Shown here: positions 1-6,092 of the stretch, piece by piece
Position numbering within the stretch: the first letter of the stretch is position 1
Layout of the letters: the number at the start of each line of letters is the position of its first letter
Source: Deltaproteobacteria bacterium
Lineage (GTDB): Bacteria > Myxococcota > Myxococcia > Myxococcales > 40CM-4-68-19
Assembly: GCA_005879095.1 (NCBI GenBank)
Contig: VBLM01000781.1
Coordinates: 1 to 6,092 of the forward strand
DNA: 6,092 nucleotides
Direction: 5' to 3'
Made by a program: the position numbers and the translations under genes
The notes under the pieces: generated by a model
The model's input: the letters and a program-made list of their open reading frames with translations, nothing else
Database searches by the model: none
Told to the model about the DNA's origin: nothing

Positions 1-625
1 GAGACGCCATGACCGCGGGTTCTCGCTCATCGAGGCAATGGTCGCGTCGGTCATCATGTTGATCGGTCTGCTCGGGCTGGCCGGCCTCCAGGTCATCGGC
101 ATGCGCGCCAACAACATCGGCAAGCGGATGTCGCAGGCGTCGCTCCTGGCGCAGGACCTCGCCCAGAACATGCAGATCTGGGCTTACGCCGACAATCGAC
201 TCCAGTCCGGCGGCCCTCCTGCGCCGAACGGCGCCCGGACCACCCTCTACCACCTCAATTCCAGCGACGGCACCGCGATCTCGAAGTACTGGGACCTGAA
301 GAGCGCGCAACAGCCAACCGCGCAGGGCAACACGACGCTGACCTTCGACTACTCGGACGCCAGCACCGGGTGGGAGACGGTGCCCAACGCGATCACCGCC
401 ACCAACTACCAGGGCGTGATGTCGCCGGTGGACACCTCGCTGCCGCTCGCCGAGCAGACGATCTTCACCCGCTACTGGAACGTCTTCAACGTCGACCTGG
501 TCAACGCCGGCTCCGCGCAGGGAAAGCTGGTCCAGATCGTCGTCCGCTGGAAGGAGCCGAACTTCGGCTGGCGCTCGGTGACCAACAGCTTCTTCAAGTA
601 CGACCCCACCCAGTTCAATCAATGA
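1..625 (+). CDS. pilV: PilV-like type IV pilus minor prepilin, 5' partial
   Basis: The gene is read with codons starting at base 2 and ends with TGA at 623-625. The open frame runs to the window edge with no start codon before the ATG at 38. That ATG lies inside the conserved pilin helix, so the true start is upstream. The visible N-terminus is RRHDRG|FSLIEAMVA, a class III prepilin cleavage site. PilD would cut after the Gly at 17-19 and methylate Phe1. Glu5 of the mature protein is present, and a hydrophobic helix follows (SVIMLIGLLGLAGLQV). The mature protein would be 201 residues, close to usual PilV size. The C-terminal part has a beta-strand pattern (KLVQIVVRWKEP...) as in PilV/GspI-type minor pilins, and I see no cysteine in it. 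It is an inner-membrane protein before assembly, then part of the minor-pilin tip/priming complex. The PilV call rests on the N-terminus, size and position before pilW; GspI-like naming is the alternative. Confidence 0.88.
   Translation, partial: RRHDRGFSLIEAMVASVIMLIGLLGLAGLQVIGMRANNIGKRMSQASLLAQDLAQNMQIWAYADNRLQSGGPPAPNGARTTLYHLNSSDGTAISKYWDLKSAQQPTAQGNTTLTFDYSDASTGWETVPNAITATNYQGVMSPVDTSLPLAEQTIFTRYWNVFNVDLVNAGSAQGKLVQIVVRWKEPNFGWRSVTNSFFKYDPTQFNQ
622..625 (+). promoter_or_regulatory. ATGA stop/start overlap of pilV and pilW
   Basis: The pilW ATG (622-624) overlaps the pilV TGA (623-625). No purine-rich Shine-Dalgarno stretch lies just upstream (the bases are CAGTTCAATCA). The 3' end of pilV and the first pilW codons are locally AT-rich compared with the rest. 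This suggests that pilW is translated by coupling to pilV (inference). Confidence 0.7.
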
Positions 626-1899
626 AAAACCGCGGATTCACATTGATCGAGGTGATGGTCGGCGCGGTGGTGGCGATCCTCGTCATCGGCGTGGTGATGG
701 GCACCTTCCTCTCGCAGCAGCGGGCGATGCAGACGCTCGATCTCTCGCGCGAGGCCTCCGGCGCCGGGCGCGACGCGCTGCTCTCGCTGCAGGAGACGAT
801 CGGACGGGCGGGGTACGGCATCGACCCGCGCTACGCTTTCGACCTGCGCGTCTACAACTGCACCAACTACAGCGTCGCGACCACCGCGGCGAACGCCTGC
901 CGCGACAAGGTCGATGCGCCGGACCAGTTGGTCTTCGTCGAGCGCGACCCGAACTACTACTGGGCGGGCGGCCCGACCACCACCTTTCAGGGCTGCGACG
1001 ACACCAACGCGCCCTGCAGCGGGCATGCCTGGCAGGTGACGAGCTTCACCACCACCTCGCCGTACCGGGTGGTCATCAACGCGCGCACCGGCGACCGATT
1101 CCCCATCGGGCAGGTGGTCGAGATCACCTGCGCCAAGGGCGCCAACCCGCAGATGGGGACCGTCACCGCCGTCTCCGGCAACCCGCCGGGGTCGGTCACG
1201 CTCACGCTCGCCAACCCGGTGACCAACAACCATTACACCGACAACATCCAGGGCGCGAGCGGGACCACGCTGCACGACGCCTGCTTCGACGGCAATGGCG
1301 TGAGCCTCTTCCTCGTCAACCGCTACCGCTATTTCGTGATGTCGATCGTGCCGCAGCAGCCCGTGGGCGCGCCGGTTCCGCCGGCCGAGCCGTGGCTGAT
1401 GCTCGATCGCGGCCTCGACTACAACGGCAACGGCACCACGCCGGAGAACGGCGGCGACAATTCCGACCTGATCCCCATCGCCCGCGGCGTGGAGGGCTTC
1501 CAGGTCGCGTACCTGCTCAAGCCGCCCTCGGGAGCGACGCCGGCCGCGCCGGACAACAACACCAACTGGATCATCGGCGATTCGCCGGGCGTGGTCGAAG
1601 AGCCGGACCCGTTCGCCACCGCTCCGCTGCAGAACACCGCCGACACCGACGCGGCGCGTTTCACCATGCACCCGGCCAACATCCGCGGCGTGCGGGTGCG
1701 CCTGACGGTGCGCTCGCTGCTCAAGGACCTCGCCGCCGGTGCGGCCTTCCCCGGCGACCCGGCCGTGCCGGCGGGACAGACCTCGATCGAAAACCGCAAC
1801 GACTTCACCACCGTCACGCTCGGGCAGTTGCGCCGGTATTTCTCGTCGGTGGCGGTCGCGACGCCGAACCTGAACTCGAAAGACCCATTCATCTTCTAG
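622..1899 (+). CDS. pilW: PilW-like type IV pilus minor prepilin
   Basis: The ATG at 622 overlaps the pilV stop (ATGA) and gives MKNRG|FTLIEVMVG, a class III prepilin site with a leader of only five residues and Glu5 present. This fixes the start; the open frame extends back to 370, but that upstream part only overlaps pilV. A hydrophobic helix (AVVAILVIGVVMGTFL) follows, then an amphipathic stretch with RDALLSLQETIGRAGYGID, typical of PilW/GspJ-like proteins. The sequence IARGVEGFQVAYLL (about residues 286-299) matches the VEgxqvxY segment usual in PilW. The protein is 425 residues, clearly longer than the roughly 270-residue Pseudomonas PilW. The extra length lies in residues about 110-250 and carries most of six cysteines (80, 93, 125, 132, 170, 221), which could form disulfides in the periplasm. 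It would be processed by PilD and join the PilV/PilX/PilY1 tip complex. Family assignment is secure; the role of the extra region is unknown. Confidence 0.9.
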   Translation: MKNRGFTLIEVMVGAVVAILVIGVVMGTFLSQQRAMQTLDLSREASGAGRDALLSLQETIGRAGYGIDPRYAFDLRVYNCTNYSVATTAANACRDKVDAPDQLVFVERDPNYYWAGGPTTTFQGCDDTNAPCSGHAWQVTSFTTTSPYRVVINARTGDRFPIGQVVEITCAKGANPQMGTVTAVSGNPPGSVTLTLANPVTNNHYTDNIQGASGTTLHDACFDGNGVSLFLVNRYRYFVMSIVPQQPVGAPVPPAEPWLMLDRGLDYNGNGTTPENGGDNSDLIPIARGVEGFQVAYLLKPPSGATPAAPDNNTNWIIGDSPGVVEEPDPFATAPLQNTADTDAARFTMHPANIRGVRVRLTVRSLLKDLAAGAAFPGDPAVPAGQTSIENRNDFTTVTLGQLRRYFSSVAVATPNLNSKDPFIF

Positions 1900-1902
1900 A
1901 GG
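1898..1902 (+). promoter_or_regulatory. Ribosome binding site of pilX
   Basis: AGAGG overlaps the last two bases of the pilW stop codon and sits five bases before the ATG at 1908. It supports that ATG as the pilX start and not the longer open frame that runs back into pilW. Confidence 0.65.
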
Positions 1903-1907
1903 CCTCG

Positions 1908-2378
1908 ATGTCCTACGCACACAGACATGATCGCGGGTCCGCGCTGATCATCTCCATGATCCTGATGGTGGTGCTGGCGGTGGTCGGGCTGGCGCTGGTC
2001 AAGCGGACCAGCCGCGAGGTCGACGCGGTCGCCTCCAAGCGCCACTGGGACCGGGCCATGAGCTGCGCCGAGGGCTCGCGCCAGATGCTGCTCAGCCAGT
2101 TCCGCGCCTACGGCGTCAACCTGGCCGGCCTGCAGCTCTCGCGGGTGGTCGGCGACCAGACGTACGCCTCGGGCCACTACGACAACTTCAACGTCGCCTC
2201 GGTCGGCGAAGCGGGCGGCACCCCCGGCGGCATCGTCGGCAGCGACGCCGCCAACCGGATCACCAAGCGTTCGGGCGGCCTGGGCGGCAAGGGCTACCGC
2301 TTCACCGTGATCTGCAGCGACAGCGCCGGCAGCACCCACCAGCAGGAAGTCGAGTTCCTGGTGAACTTCGGATTCTAG
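1908..2378 (+). CDS. pilX: PilX-like type IV pilus minor prepilin
   Basis: This 156-residue protein begins eight bases after pilW. The N-terminus MSYAHRHDRG|SALIISM is followed by a membrane helix (about residues 12-31). This matches the PilX N-terminal family pattern: a basic leader, Gly before the cut, then a small residue and A-L-I. Mature position 5 is Ile and not the usual Glu, a feature of the GspK/PilX class, whose member caps the pseudopilus tip in type II secretion. After the helix come VKRTSREVDAVASKRHWDRAMSCAEGSRQMLL, an A-E containing amphipathic helix common in PilX, and a small globular domain ending in QQEVEFLVNFGF. Cys53 and Cys136 are the only cysteines and could pair. The open frame extends upstream to 1392, but that part overlaps pilW out of frame and is not pilin-like. 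The expected role is to start pilus assembly with PilV, PilW and PilY1. The protein is short and weakly conserved, so the name depends partly on gene order. Confidence 0.85.
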   Translation: MSYAHRHDRGSALIISMILMVVLAVVGLALVKRTSREVDAVASKRHWDRAMSCAEGSRQMLLSQFRAYGVNLAGLQLSRVVGDQTYASGHYDNFNVASVGEAGGTPGGIVGSDAANRITKRSGGLGGKGYRFTVICSDSAGSTHQQEVEFLVNFGF

Positions 2379-2379
2379 C

Positions 2380-2385
2380 GAGGAG
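2380..2385 (+). promoter_or_regulatory. Ribosome binding site of pilY1
   Basis: GAGGAG lies two bases after the pilX stop and four bases before the ATG at 2390. It is the best Shine-Dalgarno match in the window and fixes the pilY1 start. Confidence 0.75.
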
Positions 2386-2389
2386 CACA

Positions 2390-2449
2390 ATGAACAGACT
2401 TCTCAAACTGCTCGTTGTCTCCCTGGTGGTCGCGCTACCCGCGGCGGCG
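2390..2449 (+). other. Signal peptide of PilY1
   Basis: Residues 1-20 comprise MNRLLK (positive N-region), a Leu/Val core and ALPAAA before Gln21. This is a signal peptidase I pattern for Sec export. There is no lipobox cysteine; the first cysteine is residue 25. Confidence 0.85.
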
Positions 2450-5400
2450 CAGAACGCCACCTGCTGGAACCGCGACCTCGAGCGGATGGACTTCTTTACC
2501 AACCCTCCCAGCCGCGGCGACAACACCTTCTTCAGCTTCACCGTCTCCGGCACCGCCAACGTGACCATGCTCTATCCGGGCACGCTCTCGATGCGCGAGC
2601 TGCCCGTCTCCCTCTACGAGCTGCGCACCGGCGTCACCACGCCGTTCGACGCCGCCGTCTCCAAGGGCAGCGGCTACGGTTGCTCCAACTCGTTCCTCAA
2701 CACGCTCGAGTACTTCATGCCGACGACCGTCGACGCGCCGGCAGCCAATCCCGCCTTCTCCGGCCCGTACAGCCAGACCAAGAGCTACCCCGAGCCCGAG
2801 CTCACGTACGCGGGCGGCGGCGGCCTCAACGACTGCTTCATCCCGGCCGACTACAACGGCACCAACGGCTGGGCCTGGGGCTACAAGCAGTGGTCCGCCA
2901 CCACCAGCAACAACGGCAAGGTGAACTGTCCGAACAGCAACAGCCCGCCCACCGGCGCGGCCGACCCGACGACGGCGTGCGCCAACGCGGCGGGCCTCGA
3001 CCTGGTTGCGCTGGCGGACTGCAAGCTCTGCCTCGGCATCACCACCCTCGCCGGCTTCACTCCCAAGGGGTACTGGATCAACTACAAGAAGTCGAACACC
3101 GACACTTCGGCGAGCGCGTTCCTCGCCCGCGGCAACTGGCTCGACTTCTTTCCGCCGAAGTGGGCGCTGCTCCGGCTCGCCTACAAGCGCCTCGTCAACG
3201 GCCCGCTCTTGAACCCGCTGCGTGAGGGCATCGTCACCAACTGCACCTCGACCAACACCAATTACAACAGTGGCCAGAGCGACATGGGCCCCTGCAGCGA
3301 TCAGGGCTACTTCCGCCTGCAGAAGATGCTGCCCCAGTCGTGCAGCGGAAGCGGGCGTCCCAACCAGCGCATCGGCAGCGTGGACCAGGTGCAGTACAAG
3401 TCCACCTCCAACCCCATCGCCGAAATGCTCTACAACGTGGCCTGGGCGGTCAGCGCGGATTCCAACTCGAGCACCCCGGGTTCGAGCTGGAGCATCTCTT
3501 CGGCCGACACCCATCCTGCCAGCGAGTTCGGCGCCTCGGGTGAGAAGAGCGCCAAGGAAGGATTCTGCCCCGGCTGCAACGCCGGCTTCTCGGTGCTCTT
3601 CTCCGACGGCCGCGGCATCGACGGCTGGACCAACTGCGACTCGGCCGACGGCGGCAGCCTGCCGGCCTACTGCATCGACCCCTTTGACGGAGGCGTGCAC
3701 AACTCGCACACCGCCTGCAGCGGCGACGGCCCGGGCCTGGGCATCGAGAAAGATGGCGACGACTTCATCCGGCCCGACGGCGGCGCCGGTTCGGCGGTCA
3801 CCGCCACCACCGCCCCCGGCTACACCGTGGGCGGCGGCACCTGCCCCAACGACTACCTCGACGACGTGGCCGCCTGGATGGTCCAGAACAACATGCTCTC
3901 CACCCAGGCCGGTACCAACCTGCGCCTGTACACCATCGGCATCGGCGACAACTTCTTCGGCGAGCAGAACATCCTCCGCTCAGCGGCCAGCGCCGGCAGG
4001 GGCCTCTACGTGAGGGCCACCGACTTCGCCAGCCTGGAACGCAACATCAACAAGGTGTTCCTCGACATCATCTCCAACGCGACCTCCTTCTCGGTGGCCG
4101 CCATCACCACCGTGCAGACCCGCGGCACCACCTTCGCCTTCATCCCGCGCTTCCGCCCGCTCGGCGGCGCGCAGTGGGAAGGCCGCCTCTACCGCTTCCG
4201 CCTCTTCAACGAGTTCGCCTCCGGCTGCGGACCCGATGAGCTGACCGGCGGACCGGACGGCGGACCGAAGAAGGACGCGCTCAACCCCAACGGCAACGCC
4301 AGCTGCAGCGACCTCTACCTGCAGGACGCCGACGGCGGGTTCGTCGGCGAAGACGACGGCGGCACGTTCATCCTGCTCGACACCAGTCAGCCGTTCGGCG
4401 ACGCCGGCTGGCCGGTGATGATCCCCAAGACGCCGGCGATCCCAATCTGGGAGGCGGCCGACGTGCTCACCCGCCGCGAGCAGAGCTCGTCCACCCTCGA
4501 CGGCGGCAGCGGACCGTCGCGCGTGATCCTCACCGTCAATATGGATGCCGGCTATCCGACGCCGCCGACCACGCCCGCCAGCCTCCTCACCTTCAACGAC
4601 TTCAGCACCAACGGCGTGGCGGTGATGACCAACTACATGCGGCTGGGCGGCGTGAACTCCGACTTCTGCGTCGGCCTCTCCTCGGTGACCCGCGACCCCT
4701 ACGCCACCAAGGAAGACTGCGGTCGCGATCTGATGAAGTTCATCGACGGCCAGGACGTGATGCGCCAGAACACCGACGGCGGCGCGGTGCGGCCGCTGAT
4801 CCTCGGCGACATCTTCCACTCCTCTCCGATCCTGGTGACGCCGCCGGTGCCGACGTTCCTCTGCGAGACCGGCATCGTCAACCAGTGCGTGCGCACGCTC
4901 TACGCCGAGGACCAGCCCTGCCCCAGCGGCTGCACCCCGAACAGCAAGGCCGCCTATGCCTCCTACTTCGGCGGCGACGCCGGCACCCGCCAGGAACTTT
5001 TGCTGGTCGGCGCCAACGACGGCATGCTGCACGCCTTCCAGGCCGGCACCTTCCAGGGCGACGCCGGATACGACGACGGCACGGGTGAGGAAGTGTGGGC
5101 CTTCATCCCGCCCGACATGCTGCCGAAGCTGCAGCGCTACGCGCTCTCCGAGTCGCACAACATCCTGGTCGACGGTACGCCCTGGGTGCGCGACATCTGG
5201 AAAGACGGCTCGGGCACGACCACCAAGGACGCGCAGAAGCAGTTCGACGAGTTCCACACCATCGCCATCATCGGCGAGCGCGAAGGCGGACGGCACTACC
5301 ACGCCCTCGACGTGACCGATACCTCGGCGCAGCCGAAGTTCCTCTGGACCTTCCCGCAGCCGGGCAGCGAGATCGATCTCAGCCAGGGTGAGAGCTGGAA

Positions 5401-6092
5401 CGACACCACGCCCAACCCGCCCTCGATCGGGCCCATCCTGCTCAAGGACACCGTCACTCCGGGCCGGATCAACCTCGGCGGCGACACCCAGCTCGAGGAG
5501 CGTTGGATCGTGGCCATCTCCGGCGGCTACGACCCGAACCTGGTGCGCGGGCGCGCGGTCTACATCGTCGACGCCTACGACGGCACGCTGCTCTTCAAGT
5601 ACAGCCGATACGACGTCAGCAACAGCTCCGCGCCCTGCCCGGGCGCGAGCTGCGAGCCGCGCCGCAACCTCGGGCCGGTGGCGGCGCCGGTCTCGCTGAT
5701 CGACACGGACTTCGACAACTTCTTCGACCTGGTAGCCTTCGGCGACACGCTCGGCAACGTGCAGGTGATCGACATGAAGAACCACGGCATCATCTCCGGC
5801 ACGCCGCCGCTGGTGAACAACTGGTTGGGCGGCCTCGCCTTCCAGCAGTTCCGGGGCGGCGCCATTTCCCAACGGACCCCGTTCTTCACCATGGCCGGCG
5901 CGCGCGTCTTCGAGGACTCAAAGGGCGGCGTGCGCCTCTACCTCGGCGGCGGCGACCGCGACCAGATCAAGGTGCGTGACACCGATGCCATCGACGGCGG
6001 CACCTGCGAGCTCGACAACCTGCGCGGGTGCATCCGCAACGACTGCACGGTGAACGTGAACCAGAATACGTACACCATCGGCGCCGGCGGCT
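2390..6092 (+). CDS. pilY1: PilY1 type IV pilus tip adhesin/assembly protein, 3' partial
   Basis: The frame is open without interruption for 1234 codons from the ATG at 2390 to the window end, so the C-terminus is missing. Residues 1-20 form a Sec signal peptide (basic N-terminus, LLKLLVVSLVVALPAAA) with likely cleavage at AAA|QN. Residues about 56-564 are a von Willebrand A-like region: NVTMLYPGTLSM (57-68), ARGNWLDFFPPKWALLRL, SNPIAEML, VLFSDG (402-407), and LYTIGIGDNFF (513-523) ending in ATDFASLERNINKVFLDI. Residues about 565-1234 carry the PilY1/PilC beta-propeller hallmarks: QWEGRLYRFRL, LGDIFHSSPIL (805-815), LLVGANDGMLHAF (to 883), VWAFIPPDML, VDGTPWVRDIW, HYHALDVTD, ISGGYDP and the calcium loop DTDFDNFFD (1105-1113). 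About 29 cysteines suggest oxidative folding in the periplasm. In the family, PilY1 binds the minor pilins, promotes extension against retraction, and mediates adhesion and surface sensing. Its place directly after pilVWX fits this. The oddity is that the vWA metal site looks degenerate. Confidence 0.95.
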   Translation, partial: MNRLLKLLVVSLVVALPAAAQNATCWNRDLERMDFFTNPPSRGDNTFFSFTVSGTANVTMLYPGTLSMRELPVSLYELRTGVTTPFDAAVSKGSGYGCSNSFLNTLEYFMPTTVDAPAANPAFSGPYSQTKSYPEPELTYAGGGGLNDCFIPADYNGTNGWAWGYKQWSATTSNNGKVNCPNSNSPPTGAADPTTACANAAGLDLVALADCKLCLGITTLAGFTPKGYWINYKKSNTDTSASAFLARGNWLDFFPPKWALLRLAYKRLVNGPLLNPLREGIVTNCTSTNTNYNSGQSDMGPCSDQGYFRLQKMLPQSCSGSGRPNQRIGSVDQVQYKSTSNPIAEMLYNVAWAVSADSNSSTPGSSWSISSADTHPASEFGASGEKSAKEGFCPGCNAGFSVLFSDGRGIDGWTNCDSADGGSLPAYCIDPFDGGVHNSHTACSGDGPGLGIEKDGDDFIRPDGGAGSAVTATTAPGYTVGGGTCPNDYLDDVAAWMVQNNMLSTQAGTNLRLYTIGIGDNFFGEQNILRSAASAGRGLYVRATDFASLERNINKVFLDIISNATSFSVAAITTVQTRGTTFAFIPRFRPLGGAQWEGRLYRFRLFNEFASGCGPDELTGGPDGGPKKDALNPNGNASCSDLYLQDADGGFVGEDDGGTFILLDTSQPFGDAGWPVMIPKTPAIPIWEAADVLTRREQSSSTLDGGSGPSRVILTVNMDAGYPTPPTTPASLLTFNDFSTNGVAVMTNYMRLGGVNSDFCVGLSSVTRDPYATKEDCGRDLMKFIDGQDVMRQNTDGGAVRPLILGDIFHSSPILVTPPVPTFLCETGIVNQCVRTLYAEDQPCPSGCTPNSKAAYASYFGGDAGTRQELLLVGANDGMLHAFQAGTFQGDAGYDDGTGEEVWAFIPPDMLPKLQRYALSESHNILVDGTPWVRDIWKDGSGTTTKDAQKQFDEFHTIAIIGEREGGRHYHALDVTDTSAQPKFLWTFPQPGSEIDLSQGESWNDTTPNPPSIGPILLKDTVTPGRINLGGDTQLEERWIVAISGGYDPNLVRGRAVYIVDAYDGTLLFKYSRYDVSNSSAPCPGASCEPRRNLGPVAAPVSLIDTDFDNFFDLVAFGDTLGNVQVIDMKNHGIISGTPPLVNNWLGGLAFQQFRGGAISQRTPFFTMAGARVFEDSKGGVRLYLGGGDRDQIKVRDTDAIDGGTCELDNLRGCIRNDCTVNVNQNTYTIGAGG
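2555..4081 (+). other. von Willebrand A-like region of PilY1 with degenerate MIDAS
   Basis: The first strand and loop (residues 57-68) align with the family pattern NVxxLLDTSGSM, but read NVTMLYPGTLSM. The DxSxS positions become P63-x-T65-x-S67. A long insertion (about 110-235) follows, containing DCKLCL and the conserved KGYW...GNWLDFFPPKW stretch. The Thr loop, usually TPLAEAL, reads NPIAEML (341-347). The third metal loop, S405-D406-G407, is kept. The last strand and helix (LRLYTIGIG to VFLDI) are typical. Domain limits are approximate. Confidence 0.75.
4082..6092 (+). other. PilY1/PilC-type beta-propeller domain, 3' partial
   Basis: The run of family motifs listed under pilY1 (LGDIFHSSP, GANDGMLHAF, ALDVTD, GGYDP, DTDFDNFFD, then LYLGGGDRD) appears in the expected order, so the propeller is collinear with the family. 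The window stops shortly after the segment matching the LYxGTGdr motif near the end of the propeller. A modest C-terminal tail is therefore probably all that is missing. Confidence 0.85.
5702..5728 (+). other. Putative calcium-binding loop of PilY1
   Basis: Residues 1105-1113 read DTDFDNFFD and fit the pattern DxDxDxxxD. They lie directly after LGPVAAPVSLI, where PilY1 proteins carry their EF-hand-like calcium loop. In Pseudomonas aeruginosa this loop controls calcium-dependent pilus extension and twitching. All four Asp ligands are present. Calcium binding here is inferred from the motif. Confidence 0.75.

Noticed and set aside
38..40. ATG at 38 as the pilV start
   Set aside because: It falls inside the pilin helix at mature residue 7, after the G|FSLIE site, so starting here would remove the processing site.
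370..621. N-terminal extension of the pilW frame
   Set aside because: It overlaps pilV out of frame and is Arg/Gln-rich. The prepilin leader starting at 622 fixes the true N-terminus.
1392..1907. N-terminal extension of the pilX frame
   Set aside because: It overlaps pilW out of frame and is Arg-rich. The ATG at 1908 has a ribosome binding site and begins a proper prepilin leader.
619..1920. 433-codon open frame on the - strand opposite pilW
   Set aside because: Arg-rich shadow of a clear prepilin gene on the + strand.
2513..2521. RGD tripeptide in PilY1 (residues 42-44)
   Set aside because: P. aeruginosa PilY1 has an integrin-related RGD, but at a different place in the protein. Here it is before the vWA region, a three-residue match is weak, and nothing suggests a host-associated organism.
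2435..3709. 424-codon open frame on the - strand opposite the pilY1 N-terminal half
   Set aside because: Same composition artefact; Ala/Gly/Val/Arg-rich with no recognisable fold and no ribosome binding site support.
3222..4013. 263-codon + strand frame inside pilY1
   Set aside because: Ala/Pro/Thr/Ser/Arg-rich product typical of an off-frame read in high-GC DNA. It overlaps the vWA region, which is read in the other frame.
3980..5872. 630-codon open frame on the - strand opposite pilY1
   Set aside because: It mirrors the pilY1 codons, whose G/C-ending third positions rarely give antisense stops. Its product is a low-complexity Arg/Val/Ala/Gly/His mix with no signal or domain, while the + strand shows collinear PilY1 motifs.
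1..6092. Search for a novel system, RNA gene, CRISPR array, mobile element, promoter or terminator
   Set aside because: The four pilus genes fill the window, with gaps of at most 11 bases. I saw no terminator-like hairpin followed by a T-run, no tandem array and no transposase or integrase motif.

Overview
The window reads as one stretch of a type IVa pilus minor-pilin operon, all on the + strand and in the order pilV - pilW - pilX - pilY1. This is the same order as the core of the fimU-pilVWXY1-pilE cluster of Pseudomonas. Both ends are cut: the first gene begins upstream of base 1, and the last is still open at base 6092. Coding sequence fills essentially the whole window. The junctions are a 4-base stop/start overlap, an 8-base gap and an 11-base gap, so the genes are almost certainly co-transcribed. 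No promoter, terminator, RNA gene, repeat array, CRISPR or mobile element is visible.

Layout: 1-625 is a PilV-like class III prepilin without its first codons. 622-1899 is a PilW-like prepilin that is long for its family and carries six cysteines. 1908-2378 is a PilX-like prepilin that lacks the usual Glu5. 2390-6092 is the first 1234 codons of a secreted PilY1 adhesin/tip protein, with a signal peptide, an N-terminal von Willebrand A (vWA) region and a C-terminal PilY1 (PilC-type) beta-propeller holding a calcium-loop motif.

How they work together (established for the family, inferred here): the prepilin peptidase PilD trims the three prepilins at the G|F or G|S site. They then form a priming complex in the inner membrane and at the pilus tip with PilY1, which starts pilus assembly and gives the tip adhesion and surface-sensing functions.

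Organism: a Gram-negative bacterium with high-GC DNA and codons ending almost always in G or C. The PilY1 architecture (a CxxCL...KGYW...GNWLDFFPPKW stretch inside the vWA region, and many cysteines) resembles my recollection of deltaproteobacterial/Myxococcota PilY1 proteins. That placement is an inference and is only moderately secure.

This is a recognisable system, not a new one. The most unusual point is that the PilY1 vWA domain appears to have lost much of its metal-binding (MIDAS) site: the DxSxS motif reads PxTxS and the conserved Thr loop reads Asn-Pro. The calcium loop of the propeller is intact.
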